Assembly (NCBI GenBank): GCA_030847615.1
Contig: JAUMIR010000014.1
Location: forward strand, 13,182,501 to 13,246,500
Direction of reading: 5' to 3'
Source of the DNA: Gambelia wislizenii
Taxonomy: Eukaryota > Chordata > Lepidosauria > Squamata > Crotaphytidae
Length of the DNA stretch: 64,000 nucleotides
Shown here piece by piece: positions 11,309-21,238 of this stretch. The number at the start of each line of letters is the position of its first letter. The first letter of the stretch is position 1. The position numbers and the translations under genes were made by a program. The notes under the pieces were generated by a model that made no database searches, was not told the origin of the DNA, and was given only the letters and a program-made list of their open reading frames with translations.

Positions 11309-11514
11309 GCTCTCAAACCACTACACCATACTGGCTTTAGACTCTATTGTACAATTTTCTTGACAAGATTTGTTCAGAAGGGGTTTGCCATTGTCTTCCT
11401 CTGGAGCTGAGAGAGTAGACTTGCCCAAGGTCATCCAGTGAGTTTCCATAGCTGAGCAGGGATTTGAACTCTGATCTCCCAGGGTCCTAGTCCAACACTC
11501 AGACCACCACATCA
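11309..11514 (-). mobile_element. tRNA-derived SINE (S1), plus an adjoining fragment
   Basis: An antisense SINE at 11340-11514 contains gatttgttcagaaggggttt, gcccaaggtcatccagtg and the reversed B box ggatttgaactctg. A 5'-end fragment of another antisense copy (caaaccactacaccatactg) precedes it at 11309-11339. Confidence 0.75.
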
Positions 11515-11627
11515 TGTGAATTCCTTACAAACTCCCAGGCCTGAAAGTGGTAGTCAGGCTCACACTATAAACTTTGTTCTTATTTGCTTCAAACTCTGAT
11601 TTATGAGTGAGCTTTTCTTAAGGGTTG

Positions 11628-11785
11628 CTTGGCAAGATTGATTCAGAGGGTGTTTCTCATTGCTTTCTTGTGAAGCTCAGAGTGTGTGATTTGCCCAAGG
11701 TTTGGGCAAATCCATGGCAGAGTGAGGATTTGAACCCTGATCTCCCAGAGTCCAGCACTCAGCCCCCGGCACCATACTGGCTCTC
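11628..11785 (-). mobile_element. tRNA-derived SINE (S1), partial
   Basis: Antisense copy with ggcaagattgattcagaggg, gtgatttgcccaaggtt, aggatttgaaccctgat and caccatactggctct. It lacks the BovB-like tail. Confidence 0.7.
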
Positions 11786-11789
11786 ATTA

Positions 11790-12489
11790 TTCCCCTAGCA
11801 TATAATATTGCTCTGCACATTTCCCTGAATGGCATATTTTGTTGCACTTTTTCCTAATGTATATGTCAGTGAGAATTTGTAATTGAGCTTCATCACCATA
11901 TTTGGAAGCATCCACTCCAGATTGTATACAAGTTTGTTTCAAAATGGCTCTGTTAAAATGAACCTAGAAAACACAACAGCAATTTCCCCATTGCCATTGC
12001 TGTCCACTTAGATGATACATAATGATTAGGGACAAAATTTCTTGCATGGTGGAATCTTCTGGCTCTTGAACAGGGAGTGGGTTGACCGAATGGGGATGCT
12101 TCCAGTATGATGAAAGACTCCAGTGGTGAATGGGACGTACGAGGGTCTGAGGGCTATAGACCAAAAGAATGGTGAGGAGAAGTGAACAAATATAGGAGAA
12201 ATGAATCCTGAATTCTTAACCCTGTGCTGTCCCGTTTGGACTTCCTAAAACCTCAAAAATTCCCTTCCCCCAAATGGGAAGGGGGGAAAAACACCGTCCA
12301 AACCAGCAACTTGGATCATCACACCCAACATGTGAAAATTGACTTAAAATACCCAAGAGCCTGAAACCAGAAATCATTCCCTTTATTAATGTATGCCCGT
12401 GCAATGGGTGATTTGGGGGGCAGGTCCAATCCACAAAATGGATGCATAAGCCAAAATTGGCCCATGCACAATCCATGGTTCCCTGGTCC
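11790..12489. other. Intron 1 sequence, no recognised feature
   Basis: No transposon termini or domains were recognised. The minus-strand frame at 12216-12557 runs into a SINE and has no family. Confidence 0.45.
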
Positions 12490-12757
12490 TGAGCTACTCT
12501 GTCACATTGGGCAACTGCAAGCCACCACGTTGCAAGTTCGATTCCAGCGGGCTCCAAGGTTCACTCAGCCTTTCATCCTTTCGTAGGTCGACAAAATGAG
12601 TACCCAGCTTGTGGGGGCAATTAGCTAACACACATTGGAAATTGCTTAATGCAGTGCAGATGTGTAAATTGCTATTGCTTAAAACAATTTGTAAGCCGCT
12701 CTGATAGCCTTGTGGCTGAAGAGCGGGGTATAAATATATAAATAAATAAAAATAAAT
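12490..12757 (+). mobile_element. tRNA-derived SINE with L2-like tail (S2), most complete copy
   Basis: The head contains a tRNA B-box-like motif (gcaagttcgattccagc). The body has gtaggtcgacaaaatgagta and the block shared with 2766-2932 and 32000-32160. The tail, gtaagccgctctgatagcct then gagcggggtataaat with (ataa)n, resembles the L2 3' end, suggesting mobilisation by L2. The 5' boundary is approximate. Confidence 0.75.
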
Positions 12758-12939
12758 AAAACTGCCATTGCATTTCCTTCACTCAAAAGGCCTAAATCCT
12801 ATTGCCAGTCCCAACTAGAGCAGACCCATTAAATCATTTGGATTGATGTACATTTTGGCTCACAATTCAACAATTGGTTCAGTGGGTCTAATCTAATTGG
12901 GAATAACCAATTGGATTGAAGTCCAAAATTTGTTGTGGA

Positions 12940-13284
12940 GGTGGTTATTGTTGCTGTGTGCCTTCATTGATTTCCAACCTACAGTAACCATGGAGTTTTC
13001 TTGGCAAGATTTCTTGAGAATGGACTTGCTATTGCCTTCCTTTGAGGCTGAGTGTGATTTAGGTAGAATCATAGAATCATAGAGTTGGAAGAGACTACAA
13101 GGACCATCCAGTCCAACCCCCTGCCATGCAGGAATACACAAGCAAATCATTCCCAACAGATGGCCATCTAGCCTCTGACTTGCCTAAGGTCACCCAGTGG
13201 GTTTCCATAGCCAAGTGGGGATTTGAACTCTGGTCTGCCAGAGTCCTAGTCCAACATTAAAACCACTACTCTACGTTGACTTTT
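12940..13284 (-). mobile_element. tRNA-derived SINE (S1) interrupted by CR1
   Basis: Antisense SINE from gttgctgtgtgccttcattg to ccactactctacgttg. It is split by a CR1 3' end at 13068-13176 within its gtgacttgcccaagg segment. Confidence 0.75.
13068..13176 (-). mobile_element. CR1 LINE 3' end nested in SINE
   Basis: Starts agaatcatagaatcatagag and continues through ccagtccaaccccctgccat to agcctctg, the last roughly 110 bp of CR1 in antisense. It is a strongly 5'-truncated insertion. Confidence 0.8.
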
Positions 13285-13446
13285 AAGAAAGATTTGTTCA
13301 GAAGGGGGTTGTCATTGCCTTCTGAAGCCAAGAAAGTGTGACTTGCCCAAGGTCACACAGTGGGTTTCCATGACCAAGCAGGGATTCAAACCCTAGTCCC
13401 CCAGAGCCCTAGTCCAACACTCAAACCACCACGCCTCTCTGGCTCT
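13285..13446 (-). mobile_element. tRNA-derived SINE (S1), partial
   Basis: Antisense copy: gaaagatttgttcagaaggg, tgacttgcccaaggtcacac, gggattcaaaccctagt, tcaaaccaccacgcc. It ends about 180 bp before exon 2. Confidence 0.75.
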
Positions 13447-13627
13447 CAGCCCCAAATCACTATGTTTCATTTCATTTTCTTTTCTTTCTTTGAATAATAT
13501 CTATTTCATGTTGTGGGTTAATCTGTGCTGTTGTTCATGACCACAATGAGCTGTGTTCAACTGCACAATGAGTGACAAAGCACTCTTTATTCATCTCCTA
13601 TCATTGCCTTTCCCCTTTTCTTTTCAG

Positions 13628-13795
13628 CGGAACCTGCTGATCTCTTGAAGGTATTAGATTTTCACAATTTACCCGATGGTATATCGAAAACAACAGGTTT
13701 TTGCACAAGCCGAAGATCTTCCAAAGGAGCAGATGTGGCATATCGAGTAACAAAAGATGCACAGCTGAGTGCCCCAACCAAACAGCTCTACCCTG
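13628..13795 (+). CDS. COL5A1: Collagen alpha-1(V) chain, exon 2 (start of TSPN domain)
   Basis: This coding exon encodes the start of the N-propeptide TSPN/laminin-G-like domain of a fibrillar procollagen. Type V collagen is secreted and helps nucleate and limit the diameter of type I fibrils; the N-propeptide partly remains on the fibril surface. The exon follows a pyrimidine-rich acceptor ending ttttcag and ends at a gtaagt donor. It starts at codon position 2 and ends after codon position 1. The peptide reads [17 protein letters not shown], then SKTTGFC, then [19 protein letters not shown], a near match to vertebrate COL5A1. The cysteine of TTGFC is conserved in the family. COL11A1 has KQLFP where this has KQLYP, and COL5A3 is more divergent. 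No frame breaks are seen. The upstream exon with the signal peptide lies outside the window. The exon is certain as a V/XI collagen; the paralogue call is strong because exons 3 and 4 agree. Confidence 0.93.
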
Positions 13796-13993
13796 GTAAG
13801 TTTTGTTTTTATTCTAAGGTAATGAGGAAATTAACTTATCCCAAGTCAGTCAATTGGTGGAGCTACCTCAGTGTTGTCTACAGTCAATGTCTGTAGCTCT
13901 CCTTAATTCCCAGTCATACCTGGAGATGCCTGAAGGACTGATCTTGTGAACCGCTGTACATCTGAGTTATGGCTTGTCTGTGGAAATATAGTA

Positions 13994-14220
13994 CAGTCAG
14001 CCCTCCATATCCATGGATTCTGCATCCATGGATTCAACCTTCCATGGCTTCCCCCACCCCCCAAAATCCAAAAAGCAAATTTTGGTTTTGGTGTTCTGTA
14101 TAAGGGACACCAATTTACTATGCCATTGTATATAATGAGACTTGAGCATCCACAGATTTTGGTATCCACAGTGGGCGGGCAGTCCTGGAACCAACCCTAG
14201 GAGATACCAAAGGCCCACTG
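13994..14220. mobile_element. Tigger-like MITE, subfamily A
   Basis: Starts CAGTCAGCCCTCCATATCC and ends ATACCAAAGGCCCACTG, with TA on both sides (13992-13993 and 14221-14222). The TA duplication and terminal sequence fit Tc1/mariner-type Tigger elements. At 227 bp it has no coding capacity. Confidence 0.85.
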
Positions 14221-14224
14221 TATA

Positions 14225-14838
14225 CAGGGTGCGGCTATACGATCATAAAAAAATCTGTATGGGGGGTAAAAAATACGAACAGCCTGTCGTTCGTATGCAT
14301 ACAAACCGGCTATACGATTTTTAAGCCCCCTAAGATCCGTATGACTCCCTCTTCCCGAAGCTGGCTGGAGCAAGCAAGCCAAGCGGCAGTTTTAAATCTC
14401 CCGCCGCTTTTTTTTTTTTAAAAAAAAGGTTCCTGGTTTGCGGACATTCGGTTTTCCGTATTTACAATATAAAATAAAAATAAATAAACATATAAATTCA
14501 CGGACTTACCGGACGCTCGCTAGCCGGGAAACCAACATGGCGGCCGCTCCCAATTCCCCTCTGTGCTAGCCCTGCCCCCTCTACTCAGCCAGCCAATCAG
14601 ATTACCCTGCCTGTTCATATGTGTGCGAACGGACCGTACAGACCCGTCAGCCATCCGAACGGCGTACGGATTTCTCTTCGCGATCCACTTTCCTTCCCGA
14701 ATGCCACATGTGCATATTTCAGGGTGGAAAACCACCCCCCCCTCTTTTGCATTCGTGTGCATCCGAACGGCCGTTTGTAAGGAAGTGCGAACTTTCACAC
14801 GCCGTACGTATTATTTAAATCGTGTAGACGGGACCACA
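14225..14838. mobile_element. CpG-rich putative non-autonomous DNA transposon
   Basis: About 610 bp unusually rich in CpG (cgtacgtatt, ccgaacggccg, gcgaacggaccgtac). The left end, cagggtgcggctatacgatc, and the reversed right end, ctgtggtcccgtctacacga, form loose inverted termini. Subterminal motifs based on CGTAC/TACG recur near both ends. I saw no target duplication, so the class is unknown; it might instead be a decayed CpG island. Confidence 0.5.
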
Positions 14839-14911
14839 GTCTTATGCTAACTCAGTGCATTAGTCCATCTAGCTCCATACCACTTGCACTCCAAGTTCTC
14901 AGGAAATAGGG

Positions 14912-15290
14912 CAGGGGTAAGCAAAGTACAGCTCATGGGCTCTATGTGGCCCCTGGTCCACACATTTGTGGCCCTCAATGGTGTCACCAGTCCACCAAAG
15001 TGCCCCCCCATATTTTCTAAAAAAAATGTGTGGGTTTTTGGCCTTTTTTGGGTCCTAAACCCATGTGGAAAGCTCCACAAACACACACACACACAAATAT
15101 GTAAAAATACCCCTCACCCCCAAAAGTACCCCAGAACTCCCCACTACCAGCAAATATCTCTGTTTTCCTGTGTGTGCCATCCCTCTCAAAATGGTGACAG
15201 GAAGTGACAACATGTCACCTAACAATTGCCATTTTGAGAGAGAAGACTGTAGAGGAAAATGAAGTGTTTGGGCATGCAAGGGAGAGTGGA
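14912..15290. mobile_element. hAT-like non-autonomous element (H family)
   Basis: Starts caggggtaagcaaagtacag, close to the hAT-type start CAGGGGTGGGCAAA. The interior caaaatggtgacaggaagtg and ccattttgagagagaagac are shared with 2940-3285 and 5600-5700. The right end is uncertain. Confidence 0.5.
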
Positions 15291-15375
15291 GTTCCTCACC
15301 TGTGCTCTAGAGCAACTGAGTATCTGCCCGAAGACTGAGGACCACACAGGCTCCTCACTGGATCTTGCAGGGCCC

Positions 15376-15612
15376 CAGAAAATGCAGAAAACAGCACTTT
15401 CTAAACAGAAAGTGGCATTTTCTGTGCCAAAAACATCATTGCCTCCTGCACAAAAATACAGCTTTCTATACAGAAAATATTATTTGATGTGTAGAAAATA
15501 TATTTTGTCTGCAGAGGATTTTGTCTTCGGTACAGAAAATAAGATTTGCTGTGCAAAACCCACCACCACATGCTCCCCCCCCTCCCCGAATAAGTCTCAA
15601 ATTGTGAGTAGT
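15376..15612. mobile_element. Palindrome-array MITE (P family), truncated copy 1
   Basis: A run of short units around tttctNNNcagaaa (cagaaagtggcattttctg, ctatacagaaaatattat, tacagaaaataagattt), ending in the family signature gaataagtctcaaattgtga. The left end is truncated. Confidence 0.55.
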
Positions 15613-16714
15613 CTTCAGAAACTTCAGGTTTTGGTGATTTTCTTGCAGGAAGGAGAAAAATGGTAGAATGGTTGATTCTTAACTGCAAGAACAAAATAGA
15701 TGAAGATTTTTACCTATAGCCCCTGCCACTGACCTATATCCCTTTCAAAGGAAAGTCTAATAATCCTGACCTGCTATGAATAGATAGAATCTACTTTTTC
15801 CCTTTCACTGTTCAAAAATGGTAGTTCACTAGTTCTGCAGTTTCAGACTGTATGTGGGTGTATGCAGTTGTGTGGATGCATGTAATTTCATATGCATGCA
15901 AATAGATTTTAGCATGGCATCTGAAACTCAAAAGAGTTTTGAATTTTTTTTTTATGCATTCCAAGTTAAATTGCAACAATTTAGGTATTTTTAAGAGCAT
16001 GCACTGTGATAATGTCTTCTTTTGTGTGGCCCTTAAAAAACCATGGTAATGTTGGAAATTCAGGACAGAATAGAATCCGCCATCTTTCTTTTTAAACCAC
16101 GATAACAAGAAATGAATTGTTTCCATGCCGTGACATATGTGTGACAGAATATACCGGCTCGTGAGATATATTGCTTTAAAATACTATTATAAACTTTCCT
16201 GGACACTCAAAGCAGTATGTTACAGTTGAAGAAAAAAATCAGCAAAAGGGGAAGGTAATTAACACCCCAACAAACAGAGTAAGAAATGTTTTCCACACAC
16301 CTGAATAATTTATTGCATCCATCAGGTTTTGGAAATGTGATACCTTCAAGGGGGAGGGAGGGTTTCTCTCCATATAAATCTGCAACAGTGTTTTAGCAGA
16401 GGAAAGATGGGTGATGGGTATATTGTTGTAGATTTAAGTGACTAGAAAATCCACAATTTTGGAGAAGAAACTGTATTTCCAGAATACTTGTTGCATGTAA
16501 TAATAAATGATTCAGATACTTTGGTATGTTATTTATTTCATTTGTATGCCACTGTTCTCCTGGAATAGGACTCGAGGTCGCTCTCTCACACAAAAAACGT
16601 CAGATAAAATCTGGACAATATATGTGTGTTTTTGAAAAAACATACTTAAATTCTGGAATTCTGCTGTACTGATAGTTAACATTGGGGTCAGGTTTAGCAG
16701 TCTTTTTTAATGTA
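15613..16714. other. Intron 2 sequence, no recognised feature
   Basis: AT-rich sequence without recognisable domains or terminal repeats. Confidence 0.45.
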
Positions 16715-16926
16715 TAGGTTGACCCCCATATCCATGGGTTTGGTATCTACAGTTCAATGTCTGGGGGGGAAATGCTCTCTCTAGGCATTTCTAGGTCCTC
16801 CAACACCTGTGGTCAATGTCTGACATTCATCTCATTGAAAATAATAGGGTTCCCTATTATCCATGGTTTCAGGTATCAACGGGGGGGTCTTGGAACATAT
16901 TTCCTGCAGATACAGGGGTTGACCTG
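16715..16926. mobile_element. Tigger-like MITE, subfamily B
   Basis: Starts taggttgacccccatatcc after a TA and ends cagatacaggggttgacctg. The interior carries the ctctctaggcatttctaggt and cattgaaaataatagggtt signatures shared by five other copies. Confidence 0.75.
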
Positions 16927-17123
16927 AGAGTGCTAATGTCCTCCCCTACCAGAATGAATCCAGTTTAGTGACAACCAGGGTAAAAGGCTGAGATACTGCT
17001 CTTGTGGCTTGTTTACTGGCTGTAAGAGCTTTGAAGCCACAATAGGTTGGTGTTTTGGCTCGACCTCTTTTGCCTCACCAATTACTGTAATGAGGCCCCT
17101 GAGAATTTCTGTGGAATTGAATA

Positions 17124-18668
17124 ATAATAATAATAAAATTTATTTATATCCCGCCCCTCTGCGAGCAATCGGGGCGGCTTACAACAATAAAATAGTACAC
17201 AATATAAAACAACTCAAAATCCCTTCCCCCCCTTAAAACATTATTAAATTAATACAAATTAAAATCAGTATATAATACAATTTATTAAAAACCCTTTCGA
17301 GCAAGCAGCATCAGTTTGGAGGTCCAGAAGCAACCTCCAGAGGGGGTTCCTGAGGCCGGGGTTAGCTGTTCCGAAAAAGCCTGCCTGAAGAGAACCGTCT
17401 TGACTGCCTTTTTAAAGCTGTCTAATGATGTCAATAGGCGGATCTCATCTGGCAGGCCGTTCCACAATTTGGGGGCAACAGCCAAGAAAGCCCTCTGGGA
17501 GGTGGTCGCCAGCCTAGGTCTTTGTGGCTGCAACAAATTCCTGCCAGAGGACCGGAGAGCGCGGGGAGGATTATAAGGGAGAAGGTGGTCCCTGAGATAG
17601 CTTGGGCCCAAGCCATTTAGGGCTTTACCAACACCTTGTACTGGGCCCGGAAGCTGATAGGCAGCCAGTGGAGGGACCTCAGAACCAGAGTAATGTGGTC
17701 CCTCCTAGATGTCCCAGAAACTAGCCTGGCTGCCATATTTTGTACCAGCTGTAATTTCCAAACTAAGCACAAGGGTAGCCCCATGTAGAGTGCATTACAG
17801 AAATCAAGACATGAGGTTACCAACGCGTGCACAACGGTCTCAAGATCCCTTACTTCCAGAAAAGTGTGCAGCTGGCGTATCAGCCGAAGCTGATAACAAG
17901 CGCTCCTGACTGCCGCATTTACCTGATTTGTCATCAGGAGCGACGAGTCAAGGAGCACCCCTAGACTGCGAACACAGTCACTGGAGGAGAGTGTGACCCC
18001 ACCCAGGACTAGAGATTGCAACCTGATTCTTGGTTTTGGGGCTGCTACTGTGAGCACCTCCATCTTGTCTGGATTCAGTCTCAATCTGTTTTTCCTCATC
18101 CAGCCCATTTCTGCCCGAAGACATTCATTGAGAGAAGAGATGCTGTCAGAATTCGAGACCGATGAACGAGATACGGAGAAATAGATCTGAGTGTCATCAG
18201 CGTACTGATAACACCCAGCTCCATAACTCCGGGTAATCTTACCCAGCGGCTTCATATAGATGTTAAATAACATCGGGGACAGAATAGCACCCTGTGGTAC
18301 TCCACAGGTAAGCTCCCTTTTACTGGAGCTACTGTCCCCGAGCAGCACTCTCTGGGTCCTGCCTGAGAGGAAGGACCGGAACCACTGCAAAGCAGTGCCT
18401 CCGATGCCTAACTCCCTCAGGCGATCCAGAAGAATGCTGTGATCTATCATATCAAAAGCCACTGAGAGGTCTAGGAGCACCAACAGGGTCATACTACCCC
18501 TGTCGATGCTCAGATGCAAATCGTCGGTCAAAGCAACCATGGCAGTCTCAACCCCAAAGCCTGTCCTAAAGCTAGTTTGAAATGGGTCTAGGTAATCGGT
18601 TTCATCCAAGACAGCTTGGAGTTGAATTTGGTCCACATACTAGAAGAAAGTCTCCAACTTTGTTCCCA
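17124..18668 (-). mobile_element. L2 LINE, 5'-truncated, with long reverse-transcriptase frame
   Basis: The minus strand carries a 339-codon frame (18636-17617) with LLDLSVAFDMIDHSILLDRL, GVPQGAILSPMLFNIYM, the catalytic QYADDTQIYFS box and a KPRIRLQSLVLGGV thumb region. After one frame break it continues (17611-17285) with the conserved C-terminus YNPPRALRSSGRNLLQP and LWNGLPDEIR. The 3'UTR ends gcggggcgggatataaat-like with (ATT)n at 17124-17145. The reverse-transcriptase core looks intact, but the endonuclease and 5' end are missing, so the copy cannot move. Confidence 0.9.
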
Positions 18669-20396
18669 CTAAATTATGCTCCAAGGGCATGGCTGGCAGA
18701 ATCAACTCATTTGTAATGTGGTGCTGGAGGACAGTTCTACAGGTACCATGGGCTGTTAAAAAGACAAATCAAGCCTGAACTCCCCCTAAAAATGAACAAG
18801 ACTAAACTGAGATGATCATACTTTGGGCATGCCCTCAGTAGGCATGACTCATTCAAAAAGACAGCAATGCTTGGAAAGGTGTGAGGCAATAGGAAGGCTG
18901 CATTATAGGTGGATAGGTCCGATCAAGAAGGCCAGAGACCTTTGCAAGACCTTAGCAGGGCTGTTGATACCAGGGGGGTCTTGGAGGTCTCTCACTCATA
19001 CACCCCCATAAGTCAAAAGGCTTTTCTAGATAAGGTGGAATACTGCAAGTGAGTGCGCATTTTCGCCTATTCTCAGTGACGCTGTTTTGTCTCCACCATT
19101 TATTCATCTACTTGCATCCATTTGAATGGAGCAGCCACACACTCTGATAAAGGGCAATAGGGCAAAAATGCACAGCGATGCAAATTCAGACATCAACATG
19201 TGCAAAAATGCATATCTGTGAACATTTTCCAGAAAGCTTCTGGGAAATTGTTAATCCTTTTATGTGTGGTTTATGGAATTCTTAGCCCTTCTCCTTCTGC
19301 ATACCGTGAATCTTATTGCGTTGGGACACATTGTATTCTCTGTGAATTTTATGAGGAGTGTTTTCATCATCTGGACAACTCCAAAGTCAACTTGAGGGCA
19401 ATTAACAACATTAAGGTTGATATGGGAAGATCTGGTCCATCAGATAGCCTGGACCCAAGGCATCTAGGGCTTTGGAGATCATAACCAATGATTTGCTTGG
19501 AAGCAGACTGGCAGCCAGTGGAGCTGTTGTAACAAGGGAGTTTTGGGCCCAAGGGTTTTTGGAAAAGCAGGCCAAAGTTAGGAAAAGATCACAGTTGGAG
19601 CATGGACAGGATGATCCAACTGTCACTCAAACTCTTCTTGTTCTATTTTCTTATTTTGGAATTGTTCCCTGGCAAGGAGGAGGAGTTTGGGAGATGAACT
19701 CTGGCACAAATTAAGCCTTGTGTACAAAACCACTGGGAAGCAAAGGGCATAATTTAGGCTTTGGATGGTCTCACTTGGACGGCAGCCTGGGTCTTTCTCA
19801 ACCCTTCCATCCCTCTCTCTTTAATAACACACAGCCTCCAAATGACTAGATGTTACTTTGGTTTCAAACAAGCAAATGAATAGACTGGGGGATCAAGATA
19901 ACCGAAGTAATTACAGAGCAGTTTGGGGAGGGAAATTGGAGTCTGCGGATTTGACAATAAGGGCTGTTGGGAAGGGAAGATGTGGCCACACGTCATTTGG
20001 CACTAGCTTCCTCCAGCCCAATGGCAAGCTATATTTGGGGCTAATTAGAAGCCTTTTGTTTTCCCTAGCTGGTAGTTTTGGGGTCTTTGTATTTGACTCC
20101 TTTAGCCACTGCCAACATGGCATAATGTTCGAAGAGAAAGTGGTTTGCTTCTGGAGGCATACAGTTGTATTATAAGAGGGAGGGAAGAGCTATAGAGATT
20201 GTTTTGACACCCCTCTGCTCTAAGGGGCAGCCACTGTAATTCAGCTCCTCATAGGGGGCTAATGCCTACACAGAGTTCAGTGTATGCATGTGTTCTTATT
20301 CAACAGCTATTCCTCTCACACATCATCATTATTATTATTCTTGGCCAGAATTCTACATCGCCTGCTTAGTTATGTATGCGTAAATACAGGCTTGTC
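18669..20396. other. Intron 2, mostly unrecognised, with a small L2 fragment
   Basis: 19420-19525 (tctggtccatcagatagcct, gcatctagggctttggagat) resembles antisense L2. 19010-19260 shares phrases such as gcaaaaatgcacag with the MITE at 20397-20757. The remainder has no recognised feature. Confidence 0.45.
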
Positions 20397-20757
20397 TACA
20401 CAATGAAAATACTATCATAGAATTCTAAGTGAAAACAATCTGTCTGAAAGCAATTCGCAGTATTTGAAGGGGGGGGGGATAAAAACTCCACAAACCACGC
20501 AGTAAAAGAATTTGCGGTTTCCCCCGGAACTTCCTGGAAAAAGCACATTGATGTGCATTTTCAGACATGTGGATTTCCAAATTTGCATCAATGCACATTT
20601 TTCTCAATTGCCCTTTATGAGCATGTGTGCCTGCTCAACCTGAATGAGTGTGAATGTATGCAAATAGGTGTGGAAATGTGAAGACAAATCAGTTTTGCTA
20701 CGAATAAGCAAAAATGTGCACCCACTCGCAGTAAATGGTTGCATCTAGACAAGCCCT
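20397..20757. mobile_element. MITE with GGCTTGTCTA termini
   Basis: Left end caggcttgtctacacaatg; right end gcatctagacaagccct, reversed agggcttgtctagatgc. This gives about 12-bp inverted termini. The same termini bound 54769-55334. hAT-like, but no target duplication was recognised. Confidence 0.6.
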
Positions 20758-20924
20758 AAGTCGCATCTTCTGGCCTTACCTACACCATCCAAACCTATTT
20801 CACCAGGTAGCTGCCAGATTGCAAGAAGGAGGTGCATTAATTGGGATGAAAGCAGGATGGCGGTTCCACCCCCTTCCACCAGCCACAAGAGCTGCAATGA
20901 AGAGCTGCAATGTCATAAACAATC

Positions 20925-21237
20925 AAATCATTCCCAACACTGACTGACAGCCTCTGTTTTTAAAAAAAAAACTCCAAAGAAGACTCCACCACACTCCGAG
21001 GCAGTGTATTCCATTTCCAAAAAGGTCTTACTGTCAGGAAGTTCTTCCTAATGTTGAGGTGGAATCTCTTTTCCTGTAGTTTGAACCAACTGCTCCGTGT
21101 CCCAGTCTCTGGAGCAACAGAAAACAAACTTGCTTCATCCTCAGTATGACATTCCTTCAAATATTTAAACATGGCTACCATGTCCCCTCTCAACCTTCTC
21201 TTCTCCAGACTAAACATGCCCAGGTCCCTAAGCTGGA
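20925..21237 (-). mobile_element. CR1 LINE 3' fragment
   Basis: The minus strand encodes [20 protein letters not shown] and [18 protein letters not shown]. The sequence abuts the octamer tail of the next antisense CR1, which likely inserted into this older copy. Confidence 0.75.
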
Positions 21238-21238
21238 C

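Noticed and set aside
17617..18636. 339-codon reverse-transcriptase frame as a host gene
   Set aside because: Clearly L2 ORF2; contiguous with L2 3'UTR and tail, lacking endonuclease and promoter.
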